A stretch of 29,444 bases of DNA from Deinococcus roseus. Lineage in GTDB: Bacteria > Deinococcota > Deinococci > Deinococcales > Deinococcaceae. Below, one piece after another: positions 1 through 8,556 of this stretch. Each line of letters starts with the position of its first letter. The stretch's first letter is position 1. Below the pieces are notes generated by a model, which was given only the letters and a program-made list of their open reading frames with translations, made no database searches and had not been told where the DNA came from. The position numbers and the translations under genes are program-made. The stretch spans positions 1-29,444 of the forward strand of contig NZ_BMOD01000040.1 of the NCBI RefSeq assembly GCF_014646895.1. Reading direction: 5' to 3'.

Positions 1-32
1 CTACACGACTGGCGCGCCCGCCTCAAATAGCA

Positions 33-395
33 TTGTTGGCCCGGAGTACCAGGCCATTTTTAGATTTTTGTCCTGTACAGAGTTCTGCGCTTACCCTTAT
101 CTCTTGCTCCAAAACCAATGTTTCCAGTCCGGCCAGCACCTTTGATTATCAGGTGCAAGTTGCTCTGGAAAAGACCCATGCTCCTGTTCAAGGCGCACTG
201 GTGTTTGACAATGCCACCAACACCCTGTTGTCTTCCACCAATGAACAAGGGGTGGCCCATCTGAAAGCCAAAGATGGACAGGTCTTGCGTGTTGTTGAGC
301 CCAAATATGGCCAGCAGCAGGCCCTGGTGACGGTTTCCAAAATTCAGAAACAAGACACCCTGGTCTGGAAAATCAGCTGGAATGGTGGAATGTAA
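33..395 (+). CDS. Possible lipoprotein with a carboxypeptidase-regulatory-like domain (5' end uncertain)
   Basis: I do not recognise a specific family. The start shown is a TTG, but the frame stays open to the left edge of the window, so the true start may lie outside. Residues LTLISCS near position 25 resemble a lipobox (L-I-S-C), although the segment before it is not a good signal peptide; a different start or a sequencing shift upstream is possible. The rest (about residues 38-115) has the look of a small beta-sandwich of the carboxypeptidase-regulatory or transthyretin type: a value-rich strand, 'PVQGALVFD', 'TNEQGVAHL' and 'VLRVVEPKYGQQQ'. Such domains usually sit on surface or secreted proteins. 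It precedes the peroxidase gene by about 34 bases in the same direction, so they may be co-transcribed. Function unknown. Confidence 0.5.
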   Translation: MLARSTRPFLDFCPVQSSALTLISCSKTNVSSPASTFDYQVQVALEKTHAPVQGALVFDNATNTLLSSTNEQGVAHLKAKDGQVLRVVEPKYGQQQALVTVSKIQKQDTLVWKISWNGGM

Positions 396-429
396 TCCCT
401 GACGAATCTCAAGATTTGCAAGGGTTTTG

Positions 430-1434
430 ATGAGAAGGATCTTCTTGTTGTCTTCTGTTCTTCTTGCTGCAGCATTGACTGCAGCAAGAAGTTATTATTT
501 GCATTCCAGTTTCTCCCCTTCCTCCCCACCCCTTTCCACCCCTGAGTTGCAAAGGGCAGGGGCTTTGCTGTTCAGGAACACTGAATTGTCTCCCAGGGGC
601 ATCTCATGCCAGACCTGCCATGATCCAGATCGGGCATTTCAGGATGGGTTGCAGCGTCCCAAAATTGGCCAACTGCTGTTGCGGCGCAACACTCCAAGTT
701 TGCTGAATGTGGGTTATTACAAATCCTACTTCTGGGATGGTCGTGCGGCCACCCTGTATGATCAGGTTGAAGAGCCCCTCTTCGCTTTGCATGAAATGCA
801 CTCTTCCCCTGAACGCATTCACCGCACACTGAGCCACCATCCGACGCTGGGCAAACTCTACGCCCTGACCCGAAAACAGCAGGTGGTCACCAGCGAGAAG
901 GATTTCACCAAAAAAGCCCTGGCAGCTCATCTGTGGTCCATTCGCAGCACAGACTCTTATGCCAACCATGCCATTTACACTCCCTCTGAGCAGCAGGGAA
1001 AAAAACTGTTTTATGGGAAGGCAGGGTGCAGCAGTTGTCATGCTGGAAAAGCCTTGACGGATCAGCAGTACCACTACACCGGCCTGAAAAAACAGGCCAT
1101 TGTGCGCCAGAGCAACATCGTTCAGGGTCAAGAAACCGAAACCTTCGGGCATGACCATGGGCGTGGAGATGTGGTTTCTGGAAAGCAAATGCTGTTTGCT
1201 TTCCGCACGCCGAGTTTGCACAATGTTTCCCTCACAGCCCCTTACATGCATGATGGCAGTTTGAAAACCTTGCAGGAGGTCATAGAATTCTATGACCGTG
1301 GAGGAGACGAAAAGGGCCATCTCCCCAGACTGCATCTGAGTCAGAAGGAAAAGCAAGATTTGCAGGCTTTTTTGCTGCTGCTGCTGGACCCCCGCTACAT
1401 GACCCTCCCACAAAAGGACCTTACCCATGACTGA
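430..1434 (+). CDS. Di-haem cytochrome c peroxidase, MauG/CcpA family
   Basis: An exported c-type cytochrome of the bacterial di-haem peroxidase family, which reduces hydrogen peroxide or acts as a MauG-like oxidase outside the cytoplasmic membrane. The N-terminus is a signal or membrane-anchor segment (residues 1-20, two arginines then a leucine/alanine-rich stretch). Two haem-binding CxxCH motifs are visible, C60-Q-T-C-H64 and C200-S-S-C-H204. The family signature around the distal site, 'APYMHDGSLKTLQEVIEFYDRGG', is present near residues 270-295 in part. Length (334 aa) is normal for the family. I chose ATG 430 over the TTG just before it. The stop overlaps the next gene by 8 bases, so the pair is probably translated together. 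The physiological electron donor cannot be told from sequence. Confidence 0.9.
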   Translation: MRRIFLLSSVLLAAALTAARSYYLHSSFSPSSPPLSTPELQRAGALLFRNTELSPRGISCQTCHDPDRAFQDGLQRPKIGQLLLRRNTPSLLNVGYYKSYFWDGRAATLYDQVEEPLFALHEMHSSPERIHRTLSHHPTLGKLYALTRKQQVVTSEKDFTKKALAAHLWSIRSTDSYANHAIYTPSEQQGKKLFYGKAGCSSCHAGKALTDQQYHYTGLKKQAIVRQSNIVQGQETETFGHDHGRGDVVSGKQMLFAFRTPSLHNVSLTAPYMHDGSLKTLQEVIEFYDRGGDEKGHLPRLHLSQKEKQDLQAFLLLLLDPRYMTLPQKDLTHD

Positions 1435-1723
1435 TCTCACCACCACCATTGCCCAGCTGGACAAATCGGGTTGGAAGCCCTTTTATGACTGGCAATTCAC
1501 CAAATCGCCCAGTGTTTTCTTTTTCAGCCTGTACATCATTCCGCAGGGACTGGTGGTTCTGGAAGTGCTGACCCAGAGCCAGGATGACTTCAGGGTGGCA
1601 TTTGCAGGAGCTTTTGAAACCCTGGAGGACATGCTCGATCATCTGTCCAACCATCCAGATTTGCAGGAGCTGCACTGGGAGTTTTCCAACGCTCTCTTGC
1701 AACACCGTGGGATGATTCAGTAA
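1427..1723 (+). CDS. Small hypothetical protein, coupled to the peroxidase
   Basis: A 98-residue protein I do not recognise. It has no signal peptide and no cysteines, with an aromatic-rich middle (SVFFFSLYII) and an acidic, helical C-terminal half (FETLEDMLDHLSNHPDL). The ATG lies inside the last codons of the peroxidase gene (8-base overlap), so translational coupling is likely and a role connected with the peroxidase is a reasonable guess. A strong bidirectional terminator follows 29 bases after the stop, ending this operon. Confidence 0.65.
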   Translation: MTDLTTTIAQLDKSGWKPFYDWQFTKSPSVFFFSLYIIPQGLVVLEVLTQSQDDFRVAFAGAFETLEDMLDHLSNHPDLQELHWEFSNALLQHRGMIQ

Positions 1724-1751
1724 CCCAGTCTCACAGAAACGCATCACAGAA

Positions 1752-1790
1752 ACACAAAAAACGCCTGAGAGACTCGGGCGTTTTTTGTGT
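1752..1790. terminator. Bidirectional Rho-independent terminator
   Basis: Arms at 1752-1769 and 1773-1790 pair over 18 bases with one G-U wobble around a 3-base loop (AGA). The stem has an A-run on its left side and a T-run on its right side, so it can stop transcription from the peroxidase operon (rightward) and from the sugar transporter operon (leftward), whose last gene ends at 1816. Confidence 0.92.
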
Positions 1791-1815
1791 GTGTCTTCTT
1801 TGCTGAAAGGCCCAC

Positions 1816-2682
1816 TCAGCCCTTGACGGACCCTCCGGCCACCCCGGCCACAATGTGCCGCTGGGCCAGCATGAACAGGATCAGGAAAGGCATGGTGGAA
1901 ATGGCTGTTCCCATCATGATCCCGCCCCAGGACACGCGGGTCAGGCCCACCAGGGTGCCCAGGGCCACCGGAATGGTGTAGGCGTCCTTGTTGTTGAGGA
2001 CCAGCAGCGGCCACAGGTAATCGTTCCAGCTTGCCAGGAACAGCAGGATCGCCAGTGCAGCCAGGGAAGGACGCACCACGGGCAGGGCAATCTGCCAGAA
2101 CACCCGGAATTCGCTGGCTCCATCAATGCGGGCAGCATTCAAGAGGTCGTTGTGCACCCCCTGAAAAGTCTGGCGCATGTAGAAAATCCCCACGGTGTTG
2201 GCCAGACCAGGCAGAATCACCGCCCAGTAGGTGTTGGTCAAATGGAAATCGCGGGCCACCATGATGTACTGCGGGATGATGGTCACAAAAGCCGGAATGG
2301 CAATGGTGGCCAGAATCAGACCGAACCAGAAGTTCTTGCCCACAAATTCGTACTTGGTGAAAGCAAAGCCAGCCATGCTGGTGAACAGCAAACTCACCGT
2401 GGTGTAGAGCACCGCAATCATCAGGCTGTTGAAGGTGGCCTTCAGGAAGTTGGTGTCTGCCTGCAGGTTCTTGAAGTTGTTGACGGCTTCACTGCCAAAC
2501 CACAGCGCACCAGAGTAAATGCCGTTGTCCGGGTGGGTGGCGTACACCAGCATCAGGTAGAGGGGGGCAATGAACAGCAGGGCACCCAGGGTCATCAGGA
2601 TGTGCAACAGGATGCTTTGCAGGGTTTCGCTGCTTTTGTGGGCATTTCTGGGTCTGCTCTGGGACACGGCTTTGCTGGTCAT
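1816..2682 (-). CDS. Carbohydrate ABC transporter permease, MalG type
   Basis: Inner-membrane subunit of a CUT1-family sugar importer. It is 288 aa, with six hydrophobic segments expected for MalG-type proteins, the first at about residues 24-47. The cytoplasmic EAA loop that docks on the ATPase is clear at about residues 183-201 (NAARIDGAS...ALP), and the C-terminus ends in the basic GGSVKG typical of the group. Its start overlaps the stop of the MalF-type gene by 4 bases (ATGA), so the pair is coupled. It is the last gene of the beta-galactosidase operon and ends just before the bidirectional terminator. There is no ATPase gene in the operon; such importers often borrow a shared MsmX/MsiK-type ATPase encoded elsewhere. 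The substrate is probably a galactoside, judged from its neighbour. Confidence 0.93.
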   Translation of the reverse strand: MTSKAVSQSRPRNAHKSSETLQSILLHILMTLGALLFIAPLYLMLVYATHPDNGIYSGALWFGSEAVNNFKNLQADTNFLKATFNSLMIAVLYTTVSLLFTSMAGFAFTKYEFVGKNFWFGLILATIAIPAFVTIIPQYIMVARDFHLTNTYWAVILPGLANTVGIFYMRQTFQGVHNDLLNAARIDGASEFRVFWQIALPVVRPSLAALAILLFLASWNDYLWPLLVLNNKDAYTIPVALGTLVGLTRVSWGGIMMGTAISTMPFLILFMLAQRHIVAGVAGGSVKG

Positions 2683-3542
2683 GTGTTGTCTCCTCCCAGC
2701 ACTTTCAGTTGAATCCAGCTCACCACGGCCCCCAGGATGGCCACCCCATAAGCAATGGCGCTGGCATAACCAAAGTTGAAGCTTCTGAAGCCCTGCTGGT
2801 ACAGGTAGGTGCCCAGTGTCATGGTGGCATTGCCGGGTCCACTTGCGGTGATCAGGGCAGGCTCAGTGAACAGTTGCAGCGTCCCGAACACCGAAATCAC
2901 CAGACAGAACAGGATGCTGGGACGCAAAAGGGGCAGGGTGATCCTGAAGAAGGTGGTGGTTTTGGAGGCCCCATCCAGCGCGGCGGCCTCGTAGACCTCC
3001 TGACCGATGCTTTGCAGTCCGGCCAGAATCAGGATGGCGTTGTATCCGGCCCAGCGCCAGGTGATGGCCATCATGATCACGGCCATGGCGGGTCCGGGCT
3101 GGTTCAACCAGTCCACCGAAGCGATCCCAATGGCATTCAGGCCCTGGTTGACGGCCCCATACTGGGTGTTGAAAATCAGACGGAAGATGGCAGAGTACGC
3201 GGTGGTGCCCACCACCAGCGGTGCAAAAAAGGCAAAGCGGTAAAAACCCTTGGCTTTCAGCACCCCGGAATTGAGGGCCACGGCCAGTCCCACCGCCAGG
3301 GCCAGCATCACGGGAACCTGAATCACCATGATGAACAGGGTGTTCTTCAGAGCGGTCAGGAAAAAGGGATCAGAGAAAAGTCTCGTCCAGTTTGTGGTGT
3401 TGAAAGAAAATCCCAGAATGCGGGAATCGTCAAAAGAGTCGAGCAAACTGCGGACCAGCGGGTAAGCCCAGAACACCAGAAAGATCAGCAGGTATGGCAT
3501 CAAAAAGCCATATGGTACAGCGTTCTGCCTGAAGCGGAGCAT
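2679..3542 (-). CDS. Carbohydrate ABC transporter permease, MalF type
   Basis: The second membrane subunit of the CUT1 importer, 287 aa. The start is set at the ATG at 3542 because AAGGAGG lies 6 bases upstream; an in-frame start 27 bases earlier would cover this ribosome site and is rejected. Hydrophobic segments begin at residues 12-27 and 66-93. The EAA loop is at about 185-204 (EAAALDGAS...LP), as in MalF/UgpA-type subunits. A strong hairpin lies immediately upstream of the ribosome site (3556-3583), separating it from the binding-protein gene. It overlaps the MalG-type gene by 4 bases. Subunit stoichiometry and substrate are as for the rest of the operon. Confidence 0.93.
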   Translation of the reverse strand: MLRFRQNAVPYGFLMPYLLIFLVFWAYPLVRSLLDSFDDSRILGFSFNTTNWTRLFSDPFFLTALKNTLFIMVIQVPVMLALAVGLAVALNSGVLKAKGFYRFAFFAPLVVGTTAYSAIFRLIFNTQYGAVNQGLNAIGIASVDWLNQPGPAMAVIMMAITWRWAGYNAILILAGLQSIGQEVYEAAALDGASKTTTFFRITLPLLRPSILFCLVISVFGTLQLFTEPALITASGPGNATMTLGTYLYQQGFRSFNFGYASAIAYGVAILGAVVSWIQLKVLGGDNT

Positions 3543-3555
3543 GTCTTCCTCCTTG

Positions 3556-3583
3556 CAGGGCACCTGCAACTGCAGGTGCCCTG
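3556..3583 (-). promoter_or_regulatory. Intergenic mRNA hairpin between binding-protein and permease genes
   Basis: A perfect inverted repeat with 13-base arms (3556-3568 and 3571-3583) and a 2-base centre. On the coding (minus) strand it is not followed by a T-run, so it is not a classic terminator. Its 3' edge is next to the ribosome site of the MalF-type gene. By analogy with malE-malF intergenic hairpins, it probably protects the upstream binding-protein message from 3' decay and lowers permease expression. Confidence 0.7.
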
Positions 3584-3605
3584 ACGGTTACTTTAATCCT
3601 TGGGC

Positions 3606-4871
3606 TTACTTGGCGACGGGCAAGCCAGTGGCAGCGCTGATCTGTTTGGCTGCGCTGTCCAGGGCTTCTCTGGCGGTCTTGAACTTGCCAGAGATGAAGT
3701 CAGCCTGGGTCACCACCATGATCTGACGGGCTTCCTGGAAGAACTGGGTGCCGCGGGCAGCAGGAACATCACCGAGGGTGTCCAGGATGGTCTTCCAGAC
3801 CTTCTGGTTGCCCCAGTATTTCTGGCCCTGTGCCACGTAGGGATCCTTGGCGGCGCTCAGCAGGGAAGGCACCAGACCGTACTGTTTCAGCATGGCGATC
3901 TGGCCTTCGTTGGTGGCCAGGGCGTGCTCAATGAAAGCGTAAGCGGCTTCTTTGTTCTTGCTGCTGGCGGGCAGGGCCAGGGCGGATCCGCCCAGGTTGG
4001 CTGCACGCACGCCGCCTTTTTTGGCTGCGGGCATGGGGTACACGCCCCACTTGCCGCTCAGTTCGGGGGCATTGCTGCGGATGGTGCCTTCATACCATGC
4101 ACCGAACATGCTGGTGGCGGTGTCGCCTTTCTTGAAGGCGGTGATCTGTCCGCCCCAGTCGCCCACGGAGAGCAGTTTGGCGTCCATGAGTTTCTTGACG
4201 GTGTTGAGGGCATCCACGCAGCCTGCCTGGTTGATGGTCACTTCTTTTGCATCGTTGTCGAAGTAGAAGCAGCCGTTCTGGTTGGCCAGCATTCTGAACC
4301 ACTCGTCGTCAGAGCCGTTGCCAATCACGCCCATCTTGACCTTGCCACCGAACTTGGCGTTGACCTTCTGGCCAGCCTTGATGAAGTCATCCCAGGTTTT
4401 GATGCTGGTGGGGCTGATTCCAGCCTGCTTGTAGAGGTCGCGGCGGTAGAACATCACCACAGGGCCGGAATCCCAGGGCATGGCGTAGCGCTTGTTGCCC
4501 ACGGAAAGTTCGGTCCATTTGAAAGCGGGGAAGCTCTTGATGTACTTGCTGGCCCCCAGGGTGGTCAGGTCGGTGAAGCAGTCGGGGAAGCGGGCCCAGA
4601 ACACTTCTGCCTCACCGTTTTCCACAGAGTAAACATCGGGGAGGTCAGCGCCGCCTGCCGCACATCCGGCCAGGCCACGGTCGTAGACGTTCTGGTTGCC
4701 CAGGTCCACAATTTTGACCTTCACATCGGGGTACAGCTTGTTGAAGCTGGGGACGGTGGCTTCCAGGGCTTTGGCGGCAACGTCCCAGCTCCAGATGGTG
4801 ATTTCGCCTTTGGGGGCAGCCAGGGTGCTTCCGGCAATGAGTGTCAGGCCCAGCAGTGCAATGTTCTTCAT
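3606..4871 (-). CDS. Sugar ABC transporter substrate-binding protein (family 1)
   Basis: The extracellular solute-binding protein of the importer, 421 aa, which delivers an oligosaccharide to the two permeases. It starts with a Sec signal peptide (residues 1-18, MKNIALLGLTLIAGSTLA) with no lipobox cysteine, then the usual SBP_bac_1 features: 'GEITIWSWD', 'FNKLYPDVKVKIVDLG', 'LPDVYSVENGEAEVF' and 'YAMPWDSGPVVMFYRRDLY'. AAGGAG lies 7-9 bases before the ATG. It sits 84 bases after the GH42 gene and 63 bases before the MalF-type gene in one operon. Clusters of this layout normally import galacto-oligosaccharides or galactan fragments; the exact ligand is not visible. Confidence 0.93.
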   Translation of the reverse strand: MKNIALLGLTLIAGSTLAAPKGEITIWSWDVAAKALEATVPSFNKLYPDVKVKIVDLGNQNVYDRGLAGCAAGGADLPDVYSVENGEAEVFWARFPDCFTDLTTLGASKYIKSFPAFKWTELSVGNKRYAMPWDSGPVVMFYRRDLYKQAGISPTSIKTWDDFIKAGQKVNAKFGGKVKMGVIGNGSDDEWFRMLANQNGCFYFDNDAKEVTINQAGCVDALNTVKKLMDAKLLSVGDWGGQITAFKKGDTATSMFGAWYEGTIRSNAPELSGKWGVYPMPAAKKGGVRAANLGGSALALPASSKNKEAAYAFIEHALATNEGQIAMLKQYGLVPSLLSAAKDPYVAQGQKYWGNQKVWKTILDTLGDVPAARGTQFFQEARQIMVVTQADFISGKFKTAREALDSAAKQISAATGLPVAK

Positions 4872-4955
4872 CTTCTCTCTCCTTGATTCCTCTGCTCGAT
4901 TTCCCGAGGAGCAACGCTCCTGTGGTGGGTGATGGGGGGGCGCTTGATGGCTGTC

Positions 4956-6995
4956 TTACTGCAAAATGGCTTCGAGTTGGGTCTGGGGCTGCAACACAGC
5001 CACATCCATGGGGGCAAGTTTCAGTTCCTGCTGTGCGGTTTGTGTTGCTGCGCTTTGCAGCAGGTTCTGCATGGGGGCAGGCAGCAAGACGGTGTGTTCC
5101 TGGCTGGTGTGGTTGATCAGGAAGGTGGTGCCGTCTTTCCAGGCCACCACTTCGATGCCTTCGGGCACCTCCAGAGGGCTCTGCACACCTGCATTTTGCA
5201 GGGTGTGTTTCAGGAAGGCTTCCAGGCTGCTCAGTTGCAACTGGGTGCCCAGGTGGTAGGCTTTTCCTTTGCCGTACTGGTTTTCGGTGATGGCAGGGGC
5301 ACCTGCAAAGTGGTCGCTGGTGAAACTTGCCAGGGCGGTTGCGCCCTGCAGTTCCAGCACATCGGCCCACTGCACGGCCTGCCAGCCATTGCTGAGCTCC
5401 AGCACGGTGCCACTGCTCTGGGGATCGAATTCGCGGATCAGGATGCCCAGCATGTCAATCAGCAGGGGGTTGTAACTGCCGTTAAAGGTTTCGCTGTAGA
5501 TGTGGTCGTTGGGGTCTGCCAGACCGCTGAAGCAGGACATCACCAGATGACCGCCGTTTTGCACGTAGGTTTTCAGGTTTGCAGCTGCAGTTTCAGACAG
5601 GATGGGCAGGCTGGGGGCCAGCACCAGCTGGTAACCAGACAGGTCATGGTCAGAGGTCACAAAATCCACCAGGATGTTCTGTTTCCACAGCACCTGATAG
5701 AAGTGGCCAATCTGTTCCATCAGGGAAAGCCCGGTGTGGGGATGGGATTCCTGCTCCAGGGCCTGCCAGGCGTCCCAGTCGAGGATCAAAGCCACTTTTG
5801 CATCGGGAGTGAAAGACAGTTCGGGAAGGGCTTTCAGTTCGTTGCCCAGCGCCCGGATTTCCTGCCAGGTGCGAGAAGAGGTTCCAGTGTGGGGGACCAT
5901 GCCAGAGTGGTATTTCTCAGAGCCACTGATGCTCTGGCGCCACTGGAAGTACAGGATGCCTTTTGCGCCACGGGCCACCATGGAGTAGCTCAGGAGGCGC
6001 ATCTGGCCGGGTTTTTTCAGGCGGTTGATGGGTCGCCACTGCACCTGATTGGGGGCCTGCTCCATCACGATCCAGGGCTGGCCGTCTTTCAAACTTCTGG
6101 CCCAGTCGCTTTGCAGGGCAGCGTCAATTTTGCTTTCCTGGGTGGCAGGATCGGGGTAAATGTCGATGGAGACCAGGTCTTCCTGCTGTGCAAATGAGCG
6201 CTGGTCCACGGCTTTGCTGAAACCCAGAAAGTTGGTGTTGAGGGGCACATCCGGGGTGATTTCCCGCAGGATCTGCACTTCCATCTCCAGGCATTCCTGG
6301 ATCATGTCGCTGGAGAACCTGCGCCAGTCCAGCCAGTGGGTGGGGTTGTAGAAGGCGGGCATGTGTCTGGGGGGCTGCACTTCGGCCCAGTTCTGGTAGC
6401 CCTGGCTCCAGAAAGCGGTGCCCCACACGCGGTTCAGTTCAGGGATGGTCTGGTATTTTTGCTCCAGCCAGTGTCTGAAGGCCTCGGCGGTGTGTGGTGC
6501 GTAGCACTCCTGGATGTGGCAGCCGTATTCGTTGTTGATGTGCCACATCACCAGTGCAGGGTGGTCCTTGTAACGCTCTGCCATCTTGCGCACCAGCAGG
6601 GCGGCTTTTTCGCGGTAAATGGGGCTGGAGGGACTGTACTGCTGTCTGGACCCGAAGCCGTATTGCACACCACTGCGGTCTATGGGCAGGGTTTCAGGGT
6701 GATTCAGGGCCATCCAGGCAGGTGGGGAAGCAGTGGCGGTGGCAAGGTTCACAGAGATGCCGTTGGCATGCAACAAATCCAGCACGCGGTCCAGCCAGTC
6801 AAAGTCGTACTGGCCTTCCACGGGTTCCAGTCTGGCCCAGCCGAAAATGGCCACCGAAACCAGGTTCACCCCGGCTTCTTTCATGAGCTCCACGTCTTGC
6901 TGCCAGACGTCTTCGGACCATTGTTCGGGGTTGTAGTCTCCTCCGAAGAGCATCTTGCTGCCCAGTCTGGCGTTGATTTGTGAGGTGTTGAGCAT
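4956..6995 (-). CDS. Beta-galactosidase, glycoside hydrolase family 42
   Basis: Hydrolyses terminal beta-galactosides from lactose-like or plant galactan oligosaccharides in the cytoplasm (no signal peptide). It is 679 aa, normal for GH42. The TIM-barrel domain starts with 'MLFGGDYNPEQWSEDVW'. The acid/base is E156 in 'HINNEYGCH' and the likely nucleophile is E312 in 'WIVMEQAPN', the same position number as reported for the well-known Thermus enzyme (from memory). A trimerisation domain and a small C-terminal beta domain follow. I chose ATG 6995, which has AAGGAG 6 bases upstream; a longer open frame to 7118 has no ribosome site and adds 41 unlikely residues. First gene of the importer operon, with a promoter and operator at 7213-7264, so likely controlled by the divergent LacI-type regulator. 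Confidence 0.95.
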   Translation of the reverse strand: MLNTSQINARLGSKMLFGGDYNPEQWSEDVWQQDVELMKEAGVNLVSVAIFGWARLEPVEGQYDFDWLDRVLDLLHANGISVNLATATASPPAWMALNHPETLPIDRSGVQYGFGSRQQYSPSSPIYREKAALLVRKMAERYKDHPALVMWHINNEYGCHIQECYAPHTAEAFRHWLEQKYQTIPELNRVWGTAFWSQGYQNWAEVQPPRHMPAFYNPTHWLDWRRFSSDMIQECLEMEVQILREITPDVPLNTNFLGFSKAVDQRSFAQQEDLVSIDIYPDPATQESKIDAALQSDWARSLKDGQPWIVMEQAPNQVQWRPINRLKKPGQMRLLSYSMVARGAKGILYFQWRQSISGSEKYHSGMVPHTGTSSRTWQEIRALGNELKALPELSFTPDAKVALILDWDAWQALEQESHPHTGLSLMEQIGHFYQVLWKQNILVDFVTSDHDLSGYQLVLAPSLPILSETAAANLKTYVQNGGHLVMSCFSGLADPNDHIYSETFNGSYNPLLIDMLGILIREFDPQSSGTVLELSNGWQAVQWADVLELQGATALASFTSDHFAGAPAITENQYGKGKAYHLGTQLQLSSLEAFLKHTLQNAGVQSPLEVPEGIEVVAWKDGTTFLINHTSQEHTVLLPAPMQNLLQSAATQTAQQELKLAPMDVAVLQPQTQLEAILQ

Positions 6996-7212
6996 GCACT
7001 TCTCCTTCAGGATGAAAACATCCGGTGGGTCTTGCTGAAACGGAAAGCAGATCTTGAAACAGATTTCACGATTTTTCAGGGCGTGAATCCTGGAAATGGG
7101 GCTTCCTGACCGCAACATGCGAAAAAACTTGCCACAAAACAGAAAAATTCTGTGGAAAAGCCCTGTTGCCTGCTGGGATCTGGTGGTCCAGACCCCGGAA
7201 GCACATCTCCTC

Positions 7213-7230
7213 TATGAAATGTATTTCATA
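7213..7230. promoter_or_regulatory. LacI-type operator O1 at the beta-galactosidase promoter
   Basis: Perfect 18-bp palindrome TATGAAAT-GT-ATTTCATA beginning 4 bases after the -10 element of the leftward promoter, a position where a bound repressor blocks initiation. Its core TGAAATnnATTTCA recurs at 7467-7480, centre to centre 252 bp away. Confidence 0.85.
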
Positions 7231-7234
7231 AGCA

Positions 7235-7264
7235 AGTATAGGGAGGTTTGGTTTTAAAAGTCAA
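7235..7264 (-). promoter_or_regulatory. Promoter of the beta-galactosidase/importer operon
   Basis: On the minus strand, TTGACT (7259-7264) and TATACT (7235-7240) are separated by 18 bases, a near-consensus sigma-70-type promoter. The predicted transcription start falls in the palindromic operator just downstream, at 7213-7230. Confidence 0.85.
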
Positions 7265-7445
7265 GTGTCCCACACGGCAGTTTTTTCGTCCAGGGCTGCA
7301 AAACTTGATGCTTTCCCAGAACAAAAAGCCTTTTTTGAGGGCGTCCATGCTGCCAGAGCAGCAAACCTCCTCTTTTCTTTTTGGGAAACAAAGGTTTTCG
7401 ATTGAAAAAAATGAAAACAGCTTTGAAAGATCAGGGTTTTTGTTT

Positions 7446-7480
7446 TTGACGGAAGATGGTGTACCATGAAATAGATTTCA
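7446..7480 (+). promoter_or_regulatory. Promoter and operator O2 of the LacI-type regulator gene
   Basis: TTGACG (7446-7451) is followed by the palindrome TGAAATAGATTTCA (7467-7480), which ends two bases before the ATG of the regulator. A -10 element must lie inside the palindrome: AATAGA at 7470-7475 (18-base spacer) or TAGATT at 7472-7477, the TANNNT form described for Deinococcus. Either one places the start of transcription at or very near the ATG, so the message is probably leaderless. The operator overlaps the -10 region, which suggests autorepression. Confidence 0.75.
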
Positions 7481-7481
7481 G

Positions 7482-8507
7482 ATGCAGACCTTTGGAGGCT
7501 TGACCGTTAAAGATGTGGCCCGTGAAGCAGGGGTGTCCCCAGCCACGGTGTCCAGGGTGCTCAATGGCAGCGCCAGAGTGAGCCCAGACAAGGTGGAACG
7601 GGTCAGAGAAGTGATCGAACGGCTGGGCTACAAGGCCAACCCCTTCTCCAAAAGCCTGCTCACCGAAGACCTCAAGACCGTGGGGGTGCTGGTCCCCAAC
7701 CTGCGGGATGACTTTTACGGGGTGATCGTCAACGCCATCGAACGCAGGCTGCTGGAACACGGCGTGCACATGATGTGCTCGCTGGGCCACGAAGACGCAC
7801 TGGTGGAAGAAGACGCCGTGCAGACCTTTCGCAGCCGCAGCCTCAACGCCTACATCCTGCTGGCAGATCTGATCAGCGACGAGGCCATTCTGGAACTGGT
7901 CAAAGACAACATCCCGGTGGTCTTGATTCACCGCTACCTGCCAGAGCTGCAGCACATGTGCGTCAACATCAGCAACGAGCACGGCGGGTTCATTGCCACA
8001 CAGCACCTCATCGAACTGGGCCACACCCGCATCGCCCACATCACCGGACCCCTCAACCGCCACCACACGCTGGGACGCTACACCGGATACATGAAAGCCC
8101 TGCAGCAGGCCGGACTTCCTGTTGATCCCGCACTGGTGCAATCGGTGCCCGGTCCCCAGTGGGAAATCCTGCAGGGCGAACGCATGACCCAGCGCCTGCT
8201 CTCCCGCACCAGATTCACGGCCCTCTTTGCTTACAACGACTGGCTGGCCATAGGGGCCATGCGGGCCGTCCGTGCTGCTGGGCTGCGCATCCCCGAAGAC
8301 ATCTCCATCGTCAGTTTTGACAACCGCTTCTTCACCGAGGTCACCGATCCGCCCCTCACCGGAGTGGATTTTCCCAGGGAAACCCTGGGGGTGCTGGCTG
8401 CAGACCGGGTGATTGCCCTGATGAACGGACAGGACGTGCAGATGCTGCCAGACCTCAAACCCGAACTGGTGGTGCGGGGGTCCACGGCTGCTGTGAAGAA
8501 AGGGTGA
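7482..8507 (+). CDS. LacI-family transcriptional regulator
   Basis: A 341-aa repressor of the LacI/GalR family. The N-terminal helix-turn-helix with hinge helix is at residues 8-55 (TVKDVAREAGVSPATVSRVLNG), followed by a periplasmic-binding-protein-like sensor domain to the C-terminus. It is divergent from the GH42/importer operon, and the two promoters carry the same palindrome, so it most likely represses both that operon and itself until a galactoside-derived inducer is present. There is no ribosome site before the ATG; an internal TTG at 7500 has GGAGG only one base away, too close to work. A leaderless start at 7482 is therefore preferred. It converges with the SRPBCC gene. Confidence 0.95.
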   Translation: MQTFGGLTVKDVAREAGVSPATVSRVLNGSARVSPDKVERVREVIERLGYKANPFSKSLLTEDLKTVGVLVPNLRDDFYGVIVNAIERRLLEHGVHMMCSLGHEDALVEEDAVQTFRSRSLNAYILLADLISDEAILELVKDNIPVVLIHRYLPELQHMCVNISNEHGGFIATQHLIELGHTRIAHITGPLNRHHTLGRYTGYMKALQQAGLPVDPALVQSVPGPQWEILQGERMTQRLLSRTRFTALFAYNDWLAIGAMRAVRAAGLRIPEDISIVSFDNRFFTEVTDPPLTGVDFPRETLGVLAADRVIALMNGQDVQMLPDLKPELVVRGSTAAVKKG

Positions 8508-8556
8508 GGGAATCCCCTCAGCTTTGATCTGCCATTTTGTTTGACTGGACTGTCTT

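Noticed and set aside
3600..4886. A 428-codon plus-strand frame opposite the sugar-binding protein
   Set aside because: Antisense shadow; the minus strand has signal peptide, ribosome site and family motifs.
4929..6197. A 422-codon plus-strand frame opposite the GH42 gene
   Set aside because: Antisense shadow of the beta-galactosidase, whose catalytic residues are all present on the minus strand.
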